Assembly: GCA_019912845.1 (NCBI GenBank)
Contig: JAIOHU010000217.1
Span: forward strand, 1-53,289
Length of the DNA: 53,289 nt
Source of the DNA: a bacterium
Lineage (GTDB): Bacteria > Electryoneota > Electryoneia > Electryoneales > Electryoneaceae
Reading direction: 5' to 3'
Shown here piece after piece: positions 1 to 9,400 of this stretch (position 1 is the first letter of the stretch; every line of letters starts with the position of its first letter). Position numbers and translations under genes: made by a program. The notes beneath the pieces were generated by a model. That model ran no database searches. It was not told the origin of the DNA and saw only the letters and a list, made by a program, of their open reading frames with translations.

Positions 1-669
1 CTCCATATTTTGGAGCGTTGTGGTATTGAAGTGGTCTATCCAAAAAATCAGACCTGCTGTGGGCAACCCTCGTTTAATTCAGGATACTGGAAAGAAACGT
101 CAAAAGCAGCGGAACATTTCATTCAATTATTTCAAAATGCAGAAACAGTTGTCACCCCCTCTGGAAGCTGTGCTGCGATGGTGAAAAAACATTACGCAGA
201 TCTGGAATTATCACAATACGCACGGTCTACCTTTGAACAGCTCCAACCCAGGATTTTTGAACTGAGCCAGTTCCTGGTTGATGAGTTGAAGATCACGGAT
301 CTAAATGTAAAACACAGCTATCAGCACAAAGTAGCTTATCACACCTCCTGCCATGGTCATCATGATCTTGGCATACGTGATCAGGCGAAAACCCTGCTGA
401 AGAATGTTCCCGGGATAGAATTGATCGATATTCCCGACAGGAAGCAGTGTTGTGGCTTCGGCGGCACTTTCTCGGTGAAGTTTCCGGAAGTATCTGTTGC
501 AATGGGTGAGGATAAACTGGAGGCAGTTCAGAAAACTGGTGCCGGTGTTATCACTGCAACTGACGATTCATGTCTGATGCATCTCAATGGACTGATTACC
601 AAACGAAAATTGCCACTTCGTACCATCCATTATGCGCGAATCCTCGCTGGCGACGAGGTGCTCGTATGA
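1..669 (+). CDS. lutA: LutA-type lactate utilization Fe-S oxidoreductase (5' end outside window)
   Basis: The reading frame is open from the first base, so the start lies upstream and only the last 222 residues are present. Two CCG cysteine motifs are visible, TCCGQPSFNSG near the start of the fragment and KQCCGFGGTFS about two thirds along; these bind an Fe-S cluster or quinone-site cofactor in the LutA/GlpC/heterodisulfide-reductase B family. In the Lut system LutA, LutB and LutC together oxidise L-lactate to pyruvate in the cytoplasm. The stop overlaps the lutB start by 4 nt (ATGA), and lutB and lutC follow in the classical order, which makes the assignment firm. A TTG at position 10 could be taken for a start but the homologous sequence continues through it. 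Confidence 0.92.
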   Translation, partial: LHILERCGIEVVYPKNQTCCGQPSFNSGYWKETSKAAEHFIQLFQNAETVVTPSGSCAAMVKKHYADLELSQYARSTFEQLQPRIFELSQFLVDELKITDLNVKHSYQHKVAYHTSCHGHHDLGIRDQAKTLLKNVPGIELIDIPDRKQCCGFGGTFSVKFPEVSVAMGEDKLEAVQKTGAGVITATDDSCLMHLNGLITKRKLPLRTIHYARILAGDEVLV

Positions 670-2087
670 GTTCGCATTTCAACATCCATGATCTCAAGAA
701 ACAGATGAAAAAGTCTGTTCGAGAACGTCCCGATGGCGTCCTCCCCTATAAAAAGAGCACAAAAAAAGCGATTGCGGGAAGAGATTTACGTGCTTCCGAG
801 TGGGATGACTTTGAAGAACGTCGCGATCGCGCTACCCAACGTCGCCAGGAAGCGATTGATACACTTCCCGATCTTCATGATCAGTTGAGGGAGAGATGGG
901 AAGAGCGGGGAATTGTAGTACATGAAGCGAAGGATACGAATGAAGCACAGCAACATATCCTGAAAATTATTCGTAATGTAAAAGCTGACCGTATCCTGAA
1001 ATCGAAATCCATGCTCAGCGAAGAGATCGAGATTAACGATTTTCTCGAGAAGAATAGCATTACTCCTGTAGAGACAGACCTTGGCGAGTATATCGTCCAG
1101 CTGCGGGGCGAACATCCTAGCCATATCACCATGCCAGCGATGCACCTGCTACGTGAGGATGTTGGTCAGTTATTCGCAGAAAAACTGGGAGTTGAGTATA
1201 CCGATGATCCACCAACCTTGACAAAAATCGCACGTGAAGCACTTCGTAAGGAATTTTTAGCTGCTCAGGTTGGCATGTGTGGAGTGAACTTTGCGGTTGC
1301 TGAAAGTGGTCATTTAGCGACTGTAACCAACGAAGGCAACGGCAGGATGGTAACCTCCCAAGCTCGTGTGGTGATCGCATTGATGGGCTGGGAACGAGTT
1401 ACGCAGTCTCTGGAAGACCTGGGCGAACTTTGGCAGTTATTGGCTAGAAGCGCAACTGGACAGCGAGCAACAGTCTATCTTAACCTGCTTTCCGGACCAT
1501 CACCAGGACCAACTGGACCAGATGAAGTGCATGTTGTGATCGTAGATAATGGACGTAAACGGATTCATCAAGACCCTACCATGCGCGAGGTATTGCGTTG
1601 CATTCGTTGTGGTGCCTGTCTCAATGTTTGTCCGGTGTATCGTCAAGTGGGTGGTCATCCTTATGGGGGCGTTTATCCTGGTCCTATCGGAGCAGTTCTG
1701 ACACCTGCATTGCATGGAACCAGAGAGGCTCCTGATCATGCATTTGCCAGTTCACTCTGCGGAGCATGTGAGGATATTTGTCCGGTGAAGATTCCGCTGC
1801 CAAAATTGTTGCTGCACCAGCGACATCAGAAAGTTGAAGATAAAAAGAATCGCGGTTTTGACGCCGAAGAAGTGATCTGGTCAACCTTCGCCAAAGCAAC
1901 TGAGAGTGGCGCTGTTTTCAGTTCTTTTGGGAGAGCTGCTTCAGTATTGCAGAAAGTTGTTCCAGGGGGATCAGTCCCCATGCCACAATGGCAAAAAGGG
2001 AGAACAGCGCCAGCTTTTCCCAAGCAAAGTTTCCGTCAATGGTATGAACAAAACAAACGAGAAACTGGACGGGAAAAGGATGAGTAA
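666..2087 (+). CDS. lutB: LutB lactate utilization iron-sulfur protein
   Basis: 473 residues. The ATG at 666 overlaps the lutA stop by 4 nt and is preferred to an in-frame start 96 nt further upstream inside lutA. The first 300 residues form the LutB/LutC-type DUF162 fold. Two ferredoxin-type clusters follow: CIRCGACLNVCPVYR at about residue 312 and CGACEDICPVKIP at about 365, enough for two [4Fe-4S] clusters. The C-terminal tail of about 80 residues is typical of LutB. It is the electron-transfer subunit of the LutABC L-lactate oxidising complex. It is translationally coupled to both neighbours: lutC starts 8 nt before this gene ends. Confidence 0.94.
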   Translation: MSSHFNIHDLKKQMKKSVRERPDGVLPYKKSTKKAIAGRDLRASEWDDFEERRDRATQRRQEAIDTLPDLHDQLRERWEERGIVVHEAKDTNEAQQHILKIIRNVKADRILKSKSMLSEEIEINDFLEKNSITPVETDLGEYIVQLRGEHPSHITMPAMHLLREDVGQLFAEKLGVEYTDDPPTLTKIAREALRKEFLAAQVGMCGVNFAVAESGHLATVTNEGNGRMVTSQARVVIALMGWERVTQSLEDLGELWQLLARSATGQRATVYLNLLSGPSPGPTGPDEVHVVIVDNGRKRIHQDPTMREVLRCIRCGACLNVCPVYRQVGGHPYGGVYPGPIGAVLTPALHGTREAPDHAFASSLCGACEDICPVKIPLPKLLLHQRHQKVEDKKNRGFDAEEVIWSTFAKATESGAVFSSFGRAASVLQKVVPGGSVPMPQWQKGRTAPAFPKQSFRQWYEQNKRETGREKDE

Positions 2088-2682
2088 AACCACTAAGGAA
2101 CAAATCAATTTATCTCGAATTGAAACTGTCACAAATGCTCTGCAAACACTTGATGTTGAGGTGATTCGTACTACCGATTCAGGGCTTGGCGTTTTACTGA
2201 TAGACTTTCTTGTCCAAGCTGAAGCAACGGGAGTGGCGTTGTCCAGTGATCAAGTAATTTCAGATTTGAAGCTGCCTGCTATGTTGAAAGCTGCTGGTTT
2301 TGAGGTTATTCCATCCCTTAACCAGAGTGCCGGACCAATTGAAGCGGGTCGTTGGAAGACAGCACTCGCAAAAGTAGATGTTGGGATTACATCAACGCCA
2401 GTAATGGCAGCGGAGACGGGCAGTGCTTTGATGCTCGCGAAATACCCTGATGATAGAGCGGTGAGTTTGCTTCCACCCTGGCATATCTTGCTTGTAGCAG
2501 AGGAAAACCTGGTGGATGATATTGCTTCTCTGATGAAAAAGTGGGGGGAGAGTTCTGATCGTCGTGAAAATGCAGTGTTGGTAACAGGACCCAGTCGCAC
2601 TGCGGACATCGAAAAGGAGCTGGTACTCGGTGTACATGGACCCGGCAAAATGACAGTAATGATATATAGATCGAACCCCTGA
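2080..2682 (+). CDS. lutC: LutC lactate utilization protein C
   Basis: 200 residues starting MSKTTKEQ. The ATG at 2080 overlaps the end of lutB by 8 nt; a longer in-frame ORF from 1906 lies wholly inside lutB and is not needed. The protein is the short DUF162 family member: GITSTPVMAAETGSA in the middle and the C-terminal LGVHGPGKMTVMIY signature, both typical of LutC/YkgG. It completes the lutABC operon for growth on L-lactate. The next gene (tRNA-dihydrouridine synthase) begins at the base directly after the stop codon, so it is very probably cotranscribed. Confidence 0.92.
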   Translation: MSKTTKEQINLSRIETVTNALQTLDVEVIRTTDSGLGVLLIDFLVQAEATGVALSSDQVISDLKLPAMLKAAGFEVIPSLNQSAGPIEAGRWKTALAKVDVGITSTPVMAAETGSALMLAKYPDDRAVSLLPPWHILLVAEENLVDDIASLMKKWGESSDRRENAVLVTGPSRTADIEKELVLGVHGPGKMTVMIYRSNP

Positions 2683-3705
2683 ATGAGTTATAAAAACAAC
2701 ACACAGAAGCAAGCATGGTATCTTCATAAACCTCTGGTTGCTCTTGCCCCCATGGAAGCGATAACCGATAGACCATACCGGTCATTAGTGCGTGGAATCA
2801 GTCGTGAAACCATACTCTACACTGAATTTACCAATGCCAGTGGTTTACTTTTCGGCGGCGAGCGTGTCTGGAAAATGATAGAGTTCGACGAAAGTGAACG
2901 TCCTCTTATCATTCAAATTTACGACAGCGATCCGGAAAAACTTGGTTTTGCTGCAGCAATGATCGCCAAGGGACACCGTCCCGATGGCATCGACCTAAAT
3001 ATGGGTTGTCCGGTACGAAAAGTCGCCAACCGTGGAGCAGGATGCGGGATGATGGCGGATCTAACGGCCGTATCTGAAGCGGTAAGACGGATGGTAGAGA
3101 ATGCCGATGGTATTCCAGTTTCTGTAAAAACTCGACTCGGAATTACAAGCAAGAGTGAAATTCTAGAAGTAGGGCACGCTTGCATTGAATCTGGCGCAAA
3201 ACAGATCAGTATTCATGGCAGACTGAAAGCGGATCGTCCACGTGTCCCCGCTGATTGGGAGGCGATATCGGTCGCAGCTCGTGAGTTCAGTGTACCTGTT
3301 ATGGGAAATGGCGATATCTGGACTGAGGATGATGCTTTACAAATGGTTGGACACGAGGGGATAGATGGTGTTATGGTGGCTCGTGGTGCAATTGGCAATC
3401 CCTGGCTGATGGAACGTTGTGTGCAGGCATTAAAAGGCGAAGTTGTTGACAGTCCACCAAACCGCGAAGAACGAATACGAGTTGCTCTTAAACATCTCGA
3501 ATTAAATGTGAAGGACAAGGGGGAACGACGTGGTGTGCTGGAAATGCGAAAGGTCGTTCGTAACTATATCAAGGGCTTTATGGATTCCAGAAATGCCTGG
3601 ATGAAAATTATTGAGGCTGAATCAGAACTCGAGACTGCACAAATCCTCGAAGATTTTGCCAAAGGTGAGCAGGAGTATCCTTTTCAGGTACGCGAAGCCT
3701 CATAA
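2683..3705 (+). CDS. dusB: tRNA-dihydrouridine synthase (Dus family)
   Basis: 340 residues; the ATG follows the lutC stop with no gap. An FMN-dependent TIM-barrel enzyme that reduces uridine to dihydrouridine in tRNA. Visible family marks: APMEAITDRPYR near residue 24, DLNMGCPVRKV at about 104-114 with the catalytic cysteine, VKTRLG, SIHGR (about 176-180, phosphate or FMN contact), MGNGDIW and GVMVARGAIGNPW (FMN phosphate binding). Length and motifs fit the bacterial DusB/DusC-like group; the exact paralogue cannot be fixed by eye. It has no functional tie to lactate oxidation and probably shares the lut transcript only. Its stop codon directly abuts the stop codon of the convergent tonB-like gene. 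Confidence 0.88.
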   Translation: MSYKNNTQKQAWYLHKPLVALAPMEAITDRPYRSLVRGISRETILYTEFTNASGLLFGGERVWKMIEFDESERPLIIQIYDSDPEKLGFAAAMIAKGHRPDGIDLNMGCPVRKVANRGAGCGMMADLTAVSEAVRRMVENADGIPVSVKTRLGITSKSEILEVGHACIESGAKQISIHGRLKADRPRVPADWEAISVAAREFSVPVMGNGDIWTEDDALQMVGHEGIDGVMVARGAIGNPWLMERCVQALKGEVVDSPPNREERIRVALKHLELNVKDKGERRGVLEMRKVVRNYIKGFMDSRNAWMKIIEAESELETAQILEDFAKGEQEYPFQVREAS

Positions 3706-4485
3706 TCAGTCAGCATCATAAAAACGGTAAGTGACTCCTAATCTGCTGTGTGGAAATGTTCCGGGTAGTGGTGCTAACTTCGCACGCATTACCGCTGATC
3801 TTGCTGCCAGATCGAGGCTGGCAATACCAGAAGCTTTTACAAGCAATAAATCCTTAATGCTGCCATCCTTTTCGATGAAAAAGTGGTATTCAGCATATTC
3901 GCCACTGTTCCTGCCCCGGAAATTGAAACGCCTTTGTACTTCTGTTTCTAAACGAGCGAGATATTGGCTGCCACCTGGAAAATCCGCTTCGGTGGTTGCA
4001 CCCATTCCCGGACCCTGTGGACCAGGTTTCGGCCCTACACCTTCACCTGTCTCACCAACCACAGGCACCGATGCAGCCTGCTGTACTGGTTCTTCTTCTT
4101 TTTCGATAGCAGATGTCTCTTTGGAGGTTTGCTCTGATTGCAATGCAATATCTTTTTGCGGTTGCGGTTTACTCTCAGCTTTGGGCTTTTGAGTGGTTTC
4201 GGGTTTGGGCTTCTCCACAACGGGCTGAGGTTTCGGTTTGGAATCAGAGATCGGCGATTCATCAGGTGGCGCGGTTGTGGGTTTGATCCATCCGGGACGG
4301 TTCTGACCGCCACCCGCCAAACGAACAAATCGTACTTCTTTTACGCTTTTTTGGGGAAAGAGATCATGCATGCCGGCAAGTAAAAAAAGCACTCCAGCGA
4401 CGACAACGTGCAAAATCGCCGAGGTAACAAAGTATCGTCTCCAGACCGGATCGTGTACGGCATTATGTTGAATAAATTCACTCAT
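3706..4485 (-). CDS. tonB: TonB-family energy transducer
   Basis: 259 residues. One N-terminal membrane anchor (about residues 20-40, SAILHVVVAGVLFLLAGM) is followed by a Pro/Lys/Glu/Gln-rich periplasmic spacer (about 65-150) and a C-terminal TonB/TolA-type domain with the pattern FFIEKDGSIKDLLLVKASG and a final YRFYDAD strand. It couples the proton-motive force harvested by ExbB/ExbD to outer-membrane transporters. Its ATG overlaps the exbD stop (ATGA). A TolA role is possible since TolQ/TolR resemble ExbB/ExbD and no TonB-dependent receptor lies nearby; no tolB or pal gene is present in the window either. Confidence 0.85.
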   Translation of the reverse strand: MSEFIQHNAVHDPVWRRYFVTSAILHVVVAGVLFLLAGMHDLFPQKSVKEVRFVRLAGGGQNRPGWIKPTTAPPDESPISDSKPKPQPVVEKPKPETTQKPKAESKPQPQKDIALQSEQTSKETSAIEKEEEPVQQAASVPVVGETGEGVGPKPGPQGPGMGATTEADFPGGSQYLARLETEVQRRFNFRGRNSGEYAEYHFFIEKDGSIKDLLLVKASGIASLDLAARSAVMRAKLAPLPGTFPHSRLGVTYRFYDAD

Positions 4486-4934
4486 CGTTTACTTTTTTTC
4501 GATGCTTTTACTACTTCACTGGTTAACATTCCAACATCAACAACTCCCGCAGCACGTAATTGATCCAGCACATAGATAATGTCGCCGTATGGGACACCTA
4601 CATCCGCTGCCAGGAAAACCGGTTGACGACGTTTTTCTTCAGTCAGATTAGACCAGATTGTCTTGAACCGTGTGGAGAATGCTTCACTGGTGACACGTTC
4701 ATTATCAATCCAGATGGTACGATCCTGCAGCACTTTTACAGTTATCCCCTGGGAGGGATCAGCATTGGCAGTCTCCGCCTGGGGCAGCCCCATCTCCAGG
4801 GCTGTTTTAATGACAGGAGCGGTTATCATGAATATCACTAACAGTACCAGAAAGACATCCACCAGCGGAGTGACATTGATCTCGGCGAGATCAGCATAGC
4901 CATCGTCATCATTTCTTTGCTTGAGGTTGATCAT
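4482..4934 (-). CDS. exbD: ExbD/TolR biopolymer transport protein
   Basis: 150 residues. One transmembrane helix (about 22-42) begins with the family signature INVTPLVDVFLVLLVIFMI; the aspartate in this helix is the conserved proton-handling residue of ExbD/TolR. The periplasmic part carries the usual VTVKVLQD-like and VFLAADVGVPYGDIIYVLDQLRAAGV segments. It works as part of the ExbB-ExbD proton channel that drives TonB. The start lies 5 nt after the exbB stop, with AGGT about 8 nt before the ATG, and the 3' end overlaps tonB by 4 nt. Confidence 0.92.
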   Translation of the reverse strand: MINLKQRNDDDGYADLAEINVTPLVDVFLVLLVIFMITAPVIKTALEMGLPQAETANADPSQGITVKVLQDRTIWIDNERVTSEAFSTRFKTIWSNLTEEKRRQPVFLAADVGVPYGDIIYVLDQLRAAGVVDVGMLTSEVVKASKKSKR

Positions 4935-4939
4935 GATAT

Positions 4940-5575
4940 TTACCTGTTATACTGCATGGCAAAGACAAATTGACGAACAAACTCATCACTTCTCCGCAGC
5001 AGATTCCGTTGTGAAGCGATGAAAGCGTTATAAGCGACAGTAGCCGGAATTGCCGCAAATAGACCTGCTGCAGTTGCGATCAAGGCTTCTGCGATTCCAG
5101 GACCAACCACTTCCAATGCCGGCTGCCCCTGCATCCCACCGAGCTGAAGGAATGCCAGCATGACACCCCAAACTGTCCCCAGCAAACCGATAAATGGACT
5201 GGCACTGGCGACGATTGCAAGAATGGGAAGTCCACGTTCCCCTTCGCTCTTCAAAGTATCTCGTTGCATATCCAATGCTTCCAACCAGGTTTCCGGGGTC
5301 TCCTTGCTCGCTTTCCAAACCACATTCTCCGCATCAACAAAAAGTCGTGCCGAGGGAGAATTCACACCTCCCTTGAGTACCTTTTTTGCGATTTCGGGCG
5401 TCAATTCTCTCTCCTTCATCGCACGATGAAATTTATCGTCGGCTATGCGTGATTTGCGAAAATAATTCCAACGATTCAAAATTACTGTCCAGCTCAAAAT
5501 GGAAAGCAAAAGGAGAAAAAGTAAAATCGCCTGGTTGATGATTGAGGCTTCTGCGAAAATTGTCCAGAGACTCAT
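4940..5575 (-). CDS. exbB: ExbB/TolQ/MotA-type proton channel protein
   Basis: 211 residues, typical ExbB/TolQ length. Three hydrophobic segments are visible: about 12-35, about 120-145 (ASPFIGLLGTVWGVMLAF, the family signature) and about 155-190 (GIAEALIATAAGLFAAIPATVAYN). It forms the pentameric stator-like channel with ExbD in the inner membrane. An AAGGAC Shine-Dalgarno-like site stands 6-7 nt before the ATG at 5575. It is the first gene of an exbB-exbD-tonB operon on the minus strand; the 230 bp upstream hold no other gene and presumably the promoter. Confidence 0.92.
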   Translation of the reverse strand: MSLWTIFAEASIINQAILLFLLLLSILSWTVILNRWNYFRKSRIADDKFHRAMKERELTPEIAKKVLKGGVNSPSARLFVDAENVVWKASKETPETWLEALDMQRDTLKSEGERGLPILAIVASASPFIGLLGTVWGVMLAFLQLGGMQGQPALEVVGPGIAEALIATAAGLFAAIPATVAYNAFIASQRNLLRRSDEFVRQFVFAMQYNR

Positions 5576-5809
5576 GGTTTGTCCTTATACCTGACTGGTG
5601 ATTTATCCGGATTAAATATCAACTGATACTATGTATGGGTTCAAATTGTGCCCATAACAAGCGTTGGAAAATACGAGGTAGTTTTATAGGTACACAAGGG
5701 GATAGTATTCATCCACAAGGTAAATAACCAAGTGCACAAATGGAATTCCATATCTGGGATAGATTCAAGTAAGACCAGAAATTGCCCTGGAGATTGGCGT
5801 TCAACTTTG

Positions 5810-6112
5810 TCATTTTTTCATATATATCTTGAGTTCACATTTTCGACACTGCCATTGAGCATCGAATCCTGTGATCACACAACCACCAAGCCTGATATTG
5901 CCGCGATCTACATTTTTCCGCAGGCTCTCATCAAATACAGGTAAACCATACATAATATCAGCTATATCTGAACTTCCACATTCAGGACATGTTTCTGGTT
6001 TCTCGGAAGCTTTTACTCCTTCAGAGTATAACTTTTCAGGGGAATACTTTTTGAGAAACTTACGAAGCTCCTCATCTTCCAAGTCTGGCTTGTTGGAATT
6101 ATTCTTGTCCAT
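5810..6112 (-). CDS. small zinc-ribbon protein, function unknown
   Basis: 100 residues starting MDKNNSN; the ATG at 6112 is chosen because GGGGGA sits 6 nt upstream, although an in-frame start 39 nt earlier exists. The protein has a CPECGSSD pair followed about 45 residues later by CRKC, a split zinc-ribbon arrangement, and between them the segment IMYGLPVFDE and GGCVITG. Similar small proteins are widespread in bacteria without a known role; I recognise the pattern but no function. It stands alone between the exb operon and the secreted propeller protein. Confidence 0.7.
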   Translation of the reverse strand: MDKNNSNKPDLEDEELRKFLKKYSPEKLYSEGVKASEKPETCPECGSSDIADIMYGLPVFDESLRKNVDRGNIRLGGCVITGFDAQWQCRKCELKIYMKK

Positions 6113-6385
6113 TTTCAGTCCCCCATTAAAGTGCCTTTTCCAATTCCACAATTTAGTCGTTCAACATATTCGAATAATTTAATCCTATTTATTCCAATGT
6201 TCAACTCGCAGTGATTTTTCTCAGACTTTCAGCCTTGTGCTTTCTTTTCACCAGTAAATCAAGCGCCATAAGAATTTCACTTGTCATTTAGCTTTGGTGG
6301 TCAACACAACGACAGTTCCTCACGGATCGGCAGCTCGTACGCTGTCCCCATCACGATTTATTTTGTATCCAAGATTTTAACTTCA

Positions 6386-6428
6386 ATAAAAAAACTGCAA
6401 CACCACCATTCAGGCAATGTTGCAGTTT
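6386..6428 (-). terminator. intrinsic terminator after the T9SS propeller gene
   Basis: Perfect 10-bp inverted repeat AAACTGCAAC (6392-6401) and GTTGCAGTTT (6419-6428) with a 17-nt loop. Read on the minus strand the stem is followed by TTTTTTTATTG, a good U-tract. It lies about 50 nt after the stop of the 6479-10144 gene. The rest of the 366-bp gap (6113-6385) holds the upstream region of the zinc-ribbon gene and nothing else I recognise. Confidence 0.85.
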
Positions 6429-6478
6429 GGATATCGAAATGATGAACACAGAGGTTCATCAATTTTCTCTTAAAACAA

Positions 6479-9400
6479 TTACTTCGTAAGTACAACCTTC
6501 CTCATTTCATTAAGCTGGCCAGGTACTCTCGCCTGAATGAAGTATACACCACTGGCGAAATCGCTACCATCAAAGAGGAATGTGTGATAACCAGCATTCA
6601 TACGTCCATTGTGCAGAGTCGCAACTTCACGTCCAAGTGTATTGAATACTGATACCTGGAGATTTGAAGTAATTGGAATTGCAACACGGACAGATGTTGT
6701 TGGGTTGAACGGATTCGGATAGATTTCTTTCAACTCAAATCTGTCTGGCAGATTACTATTCGCATCACCGACAGCATTCATCGTGGGATCATAAGTAATC
6801 ACGATATCAATCATCTGTGAATCGCCGGAATAATCGAATGTGAATTCTGAACCTTCTGCCAAATTGAACTCAAGTTCATTTACTGTGGCAATCGCATTAA
6901 ATCCAGCAGGAACAACGATATCAGTAAAGGCTGCTATATCAAAGCTGACAGTCATTTCACCTTCCTGGTTGCTCATGACGTAGAGCTTCCATTCTGCTGC
7001 TGCGATCTCACCTTCGGCAGGTTCAGCGATTGGGGCACGTACATCTGTACGGAACCAACTACTGAGATTGCCATTGTACCCAACATCATTTTTATGGAAT
7101 GCTGCAAAGACGTAATCGGCTGGAAATGCTCCCGGAGCAAACATATCGTACATATTATCAAAACCGTTAGTCGCTTCTGGATGCACTCCAATGCTCAGGT
7201 CATTGCTTTCAAGACCATTCAAGCTGACTGAGACGGGCACATTCCACTGAGTTACATCATCATCAAGCTCACCACCAACAATCTGATCGTACGGATTGTC
7301 ATGTCCACCGATTGCATCCAGTGCAACATCAGCATATACAGCACGCATTTTAATTGCACCAGTAGTAACTACCGGGAACACATATCCACGTCCAAGTGTC
7401 ATAGCAGCAGTCTTCAAGATAGCAGCATAAGCACTGCCCGCATGGTTGTAGCGGTTGATGTTGTCCTGAATCAGAGTATTCGTCACAGCATCATCGTAAC
7501 TTACCCAGGTTGCACCATCATCTGTACTGAACTCAAATTCATCAGGAGTGAATGTATTTCCACCAGTTGGAATGAGGGGTACACCGATATAGTTAAATGC
7601 ATCTGGATCGAGATCCATTTCAAATGTTTCACCACTATGCACTGAAGTGCCAGCAATTTCACCAAGACCACCATGCCATTCAGGATCACCACCTGTAGCT
7701 TCAACGTTGTCCATATCGAGGTAAAGCCAATAGCCGTAACCATTATTAATATCAGTAACAGGCAGGTTACCATTGTTATGGTCGAAGTACATCAGATCAA
7801 GACCATCAAGCACACCCGACGTTGTAGCAATACCCTCGGTGTCGTCATCACGATCAGCGGAGGTGCCGTTGTCGTCATAGGCTGTGAAAACATCACTGGG
7901 AAGCGCATCGGTTGGCTCAAGCGGAGTGCTTATGAGATGCCACCCTGAAGTAAAGATTGTGTTGTAGTCTTCAGTATTTACTGTCCCATTGTATGAGAAG
8001 AAATCGCCGACCATATCGAAATTGTCATCGTTTTCAATCTCTGTGGAGTTTCCTGCAGCATCAGTGAGGGTGAACTTAATTCTGCTTGTGGTATTCCCTA
8101 CGGTTGTCAGCAATTCATCTGCTGAATCATTACCAGGAATCCACTGTTCCGTCAAAGTAGCGGCATTAAAATCAATTTCACCATCATCAAGGATACGGTC
8201 ATTGTTGCCAACACCCGTCAAATCTGTAAAGTTGGCATTCAAGGGAACGGTAACCGGGCTGATTGATATTTCGTCGTATGCAACACCCGCATTACTTGAA
8301 TACTCAATCATTACACTAACAATTGGAAGGGTGTCATCGCTGAAATCCACTTCCAGATTATTGCTGTTTGAATTGGCGTTTGGTGTAAACTTGGCAATAT
8401 CGTCACCAGCATCAACGGGATAATTTTCTGCCCCTGTCGGTGGAGTCGCATCACCCATGAGGATAAAGAAATTCTTTGTCGCAGGGGCTCCAACTCCAGC
8501 CGTATAGGAGAAGGTGTTGGTGCTTGCCATATTGACAAATTCATTGTTTACATCATCCCATAGGAGCGCACCGATTCCAGAGTTGGCTGCGTCACTGTAT
8601 CCAAATAGCAGAATGATCTCTTCGCCAGCCAGACCAGAACTGGTTTTAATCTCAAATGTGTGCTGTTGCGCAGTTGTGGCAGGGTTATCACCAGCGATAC
8701 TTACCCAGTTTTCCTGGAGGTTTGAGGGGGTCGCATCCGCTTCAACGAAGTATGCCTGAATGTACTCACCACCAAATGCTGGGGGAGGTTCAGGAACATC
8801 GTTGTCTTCGAATGTGTCAAGTGCGCTCTCGCTGTCATCATCATCAAAAACAAGATAATTCTGACGGTCAGCGTATACACCTGAAATCACATCGATACGG
8901 ATTGCATCGTTGCCAGTTCCACGTATACCACTAATGAGTGAAAGTGGTTCATCAAACATTACCATAAGTACATCTGTTCCGGAAGTAGCACCATCAGCCT
9001 GACCCGCAACAAATAGTTTACCACTCGGGGCTTCATAAACTGAATAACCAATTGCACCAGTACGTCCAGATTCGGTGTAGGTGTGTGTCCAGTCTTCGCT
9101 ACCATCAGCATTGATCTCTGCCAGCCAGACATCATCGCCACTCTGACCCACAACCGCAAGGTCACCATTAGAAAGCAGTGTAATACCCTGAATACTGACA
9201 CCGGCCTTTGTGTATTCCCAGGTAGCATCAGCAGTCGCACCACTGACATCAATAGCTGCAACAAAACCACCTGTTGCTGCGGTGTTACCTGCGACGTATA
9301 GAGTGTTGCCATCTGTGCTCAACACACAATCATTCAGCACATCATCGGTTCCATCTGCACTGATATCAGCATCTCCACTAATGTCGAAGGGATAGTTTGC

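Noticed and set aside
5594-5809. Possible tRNA or riboswitch in the gap before exbB
   Set aside because: No cloverleaf or known aptamer core could be traced on either strand.
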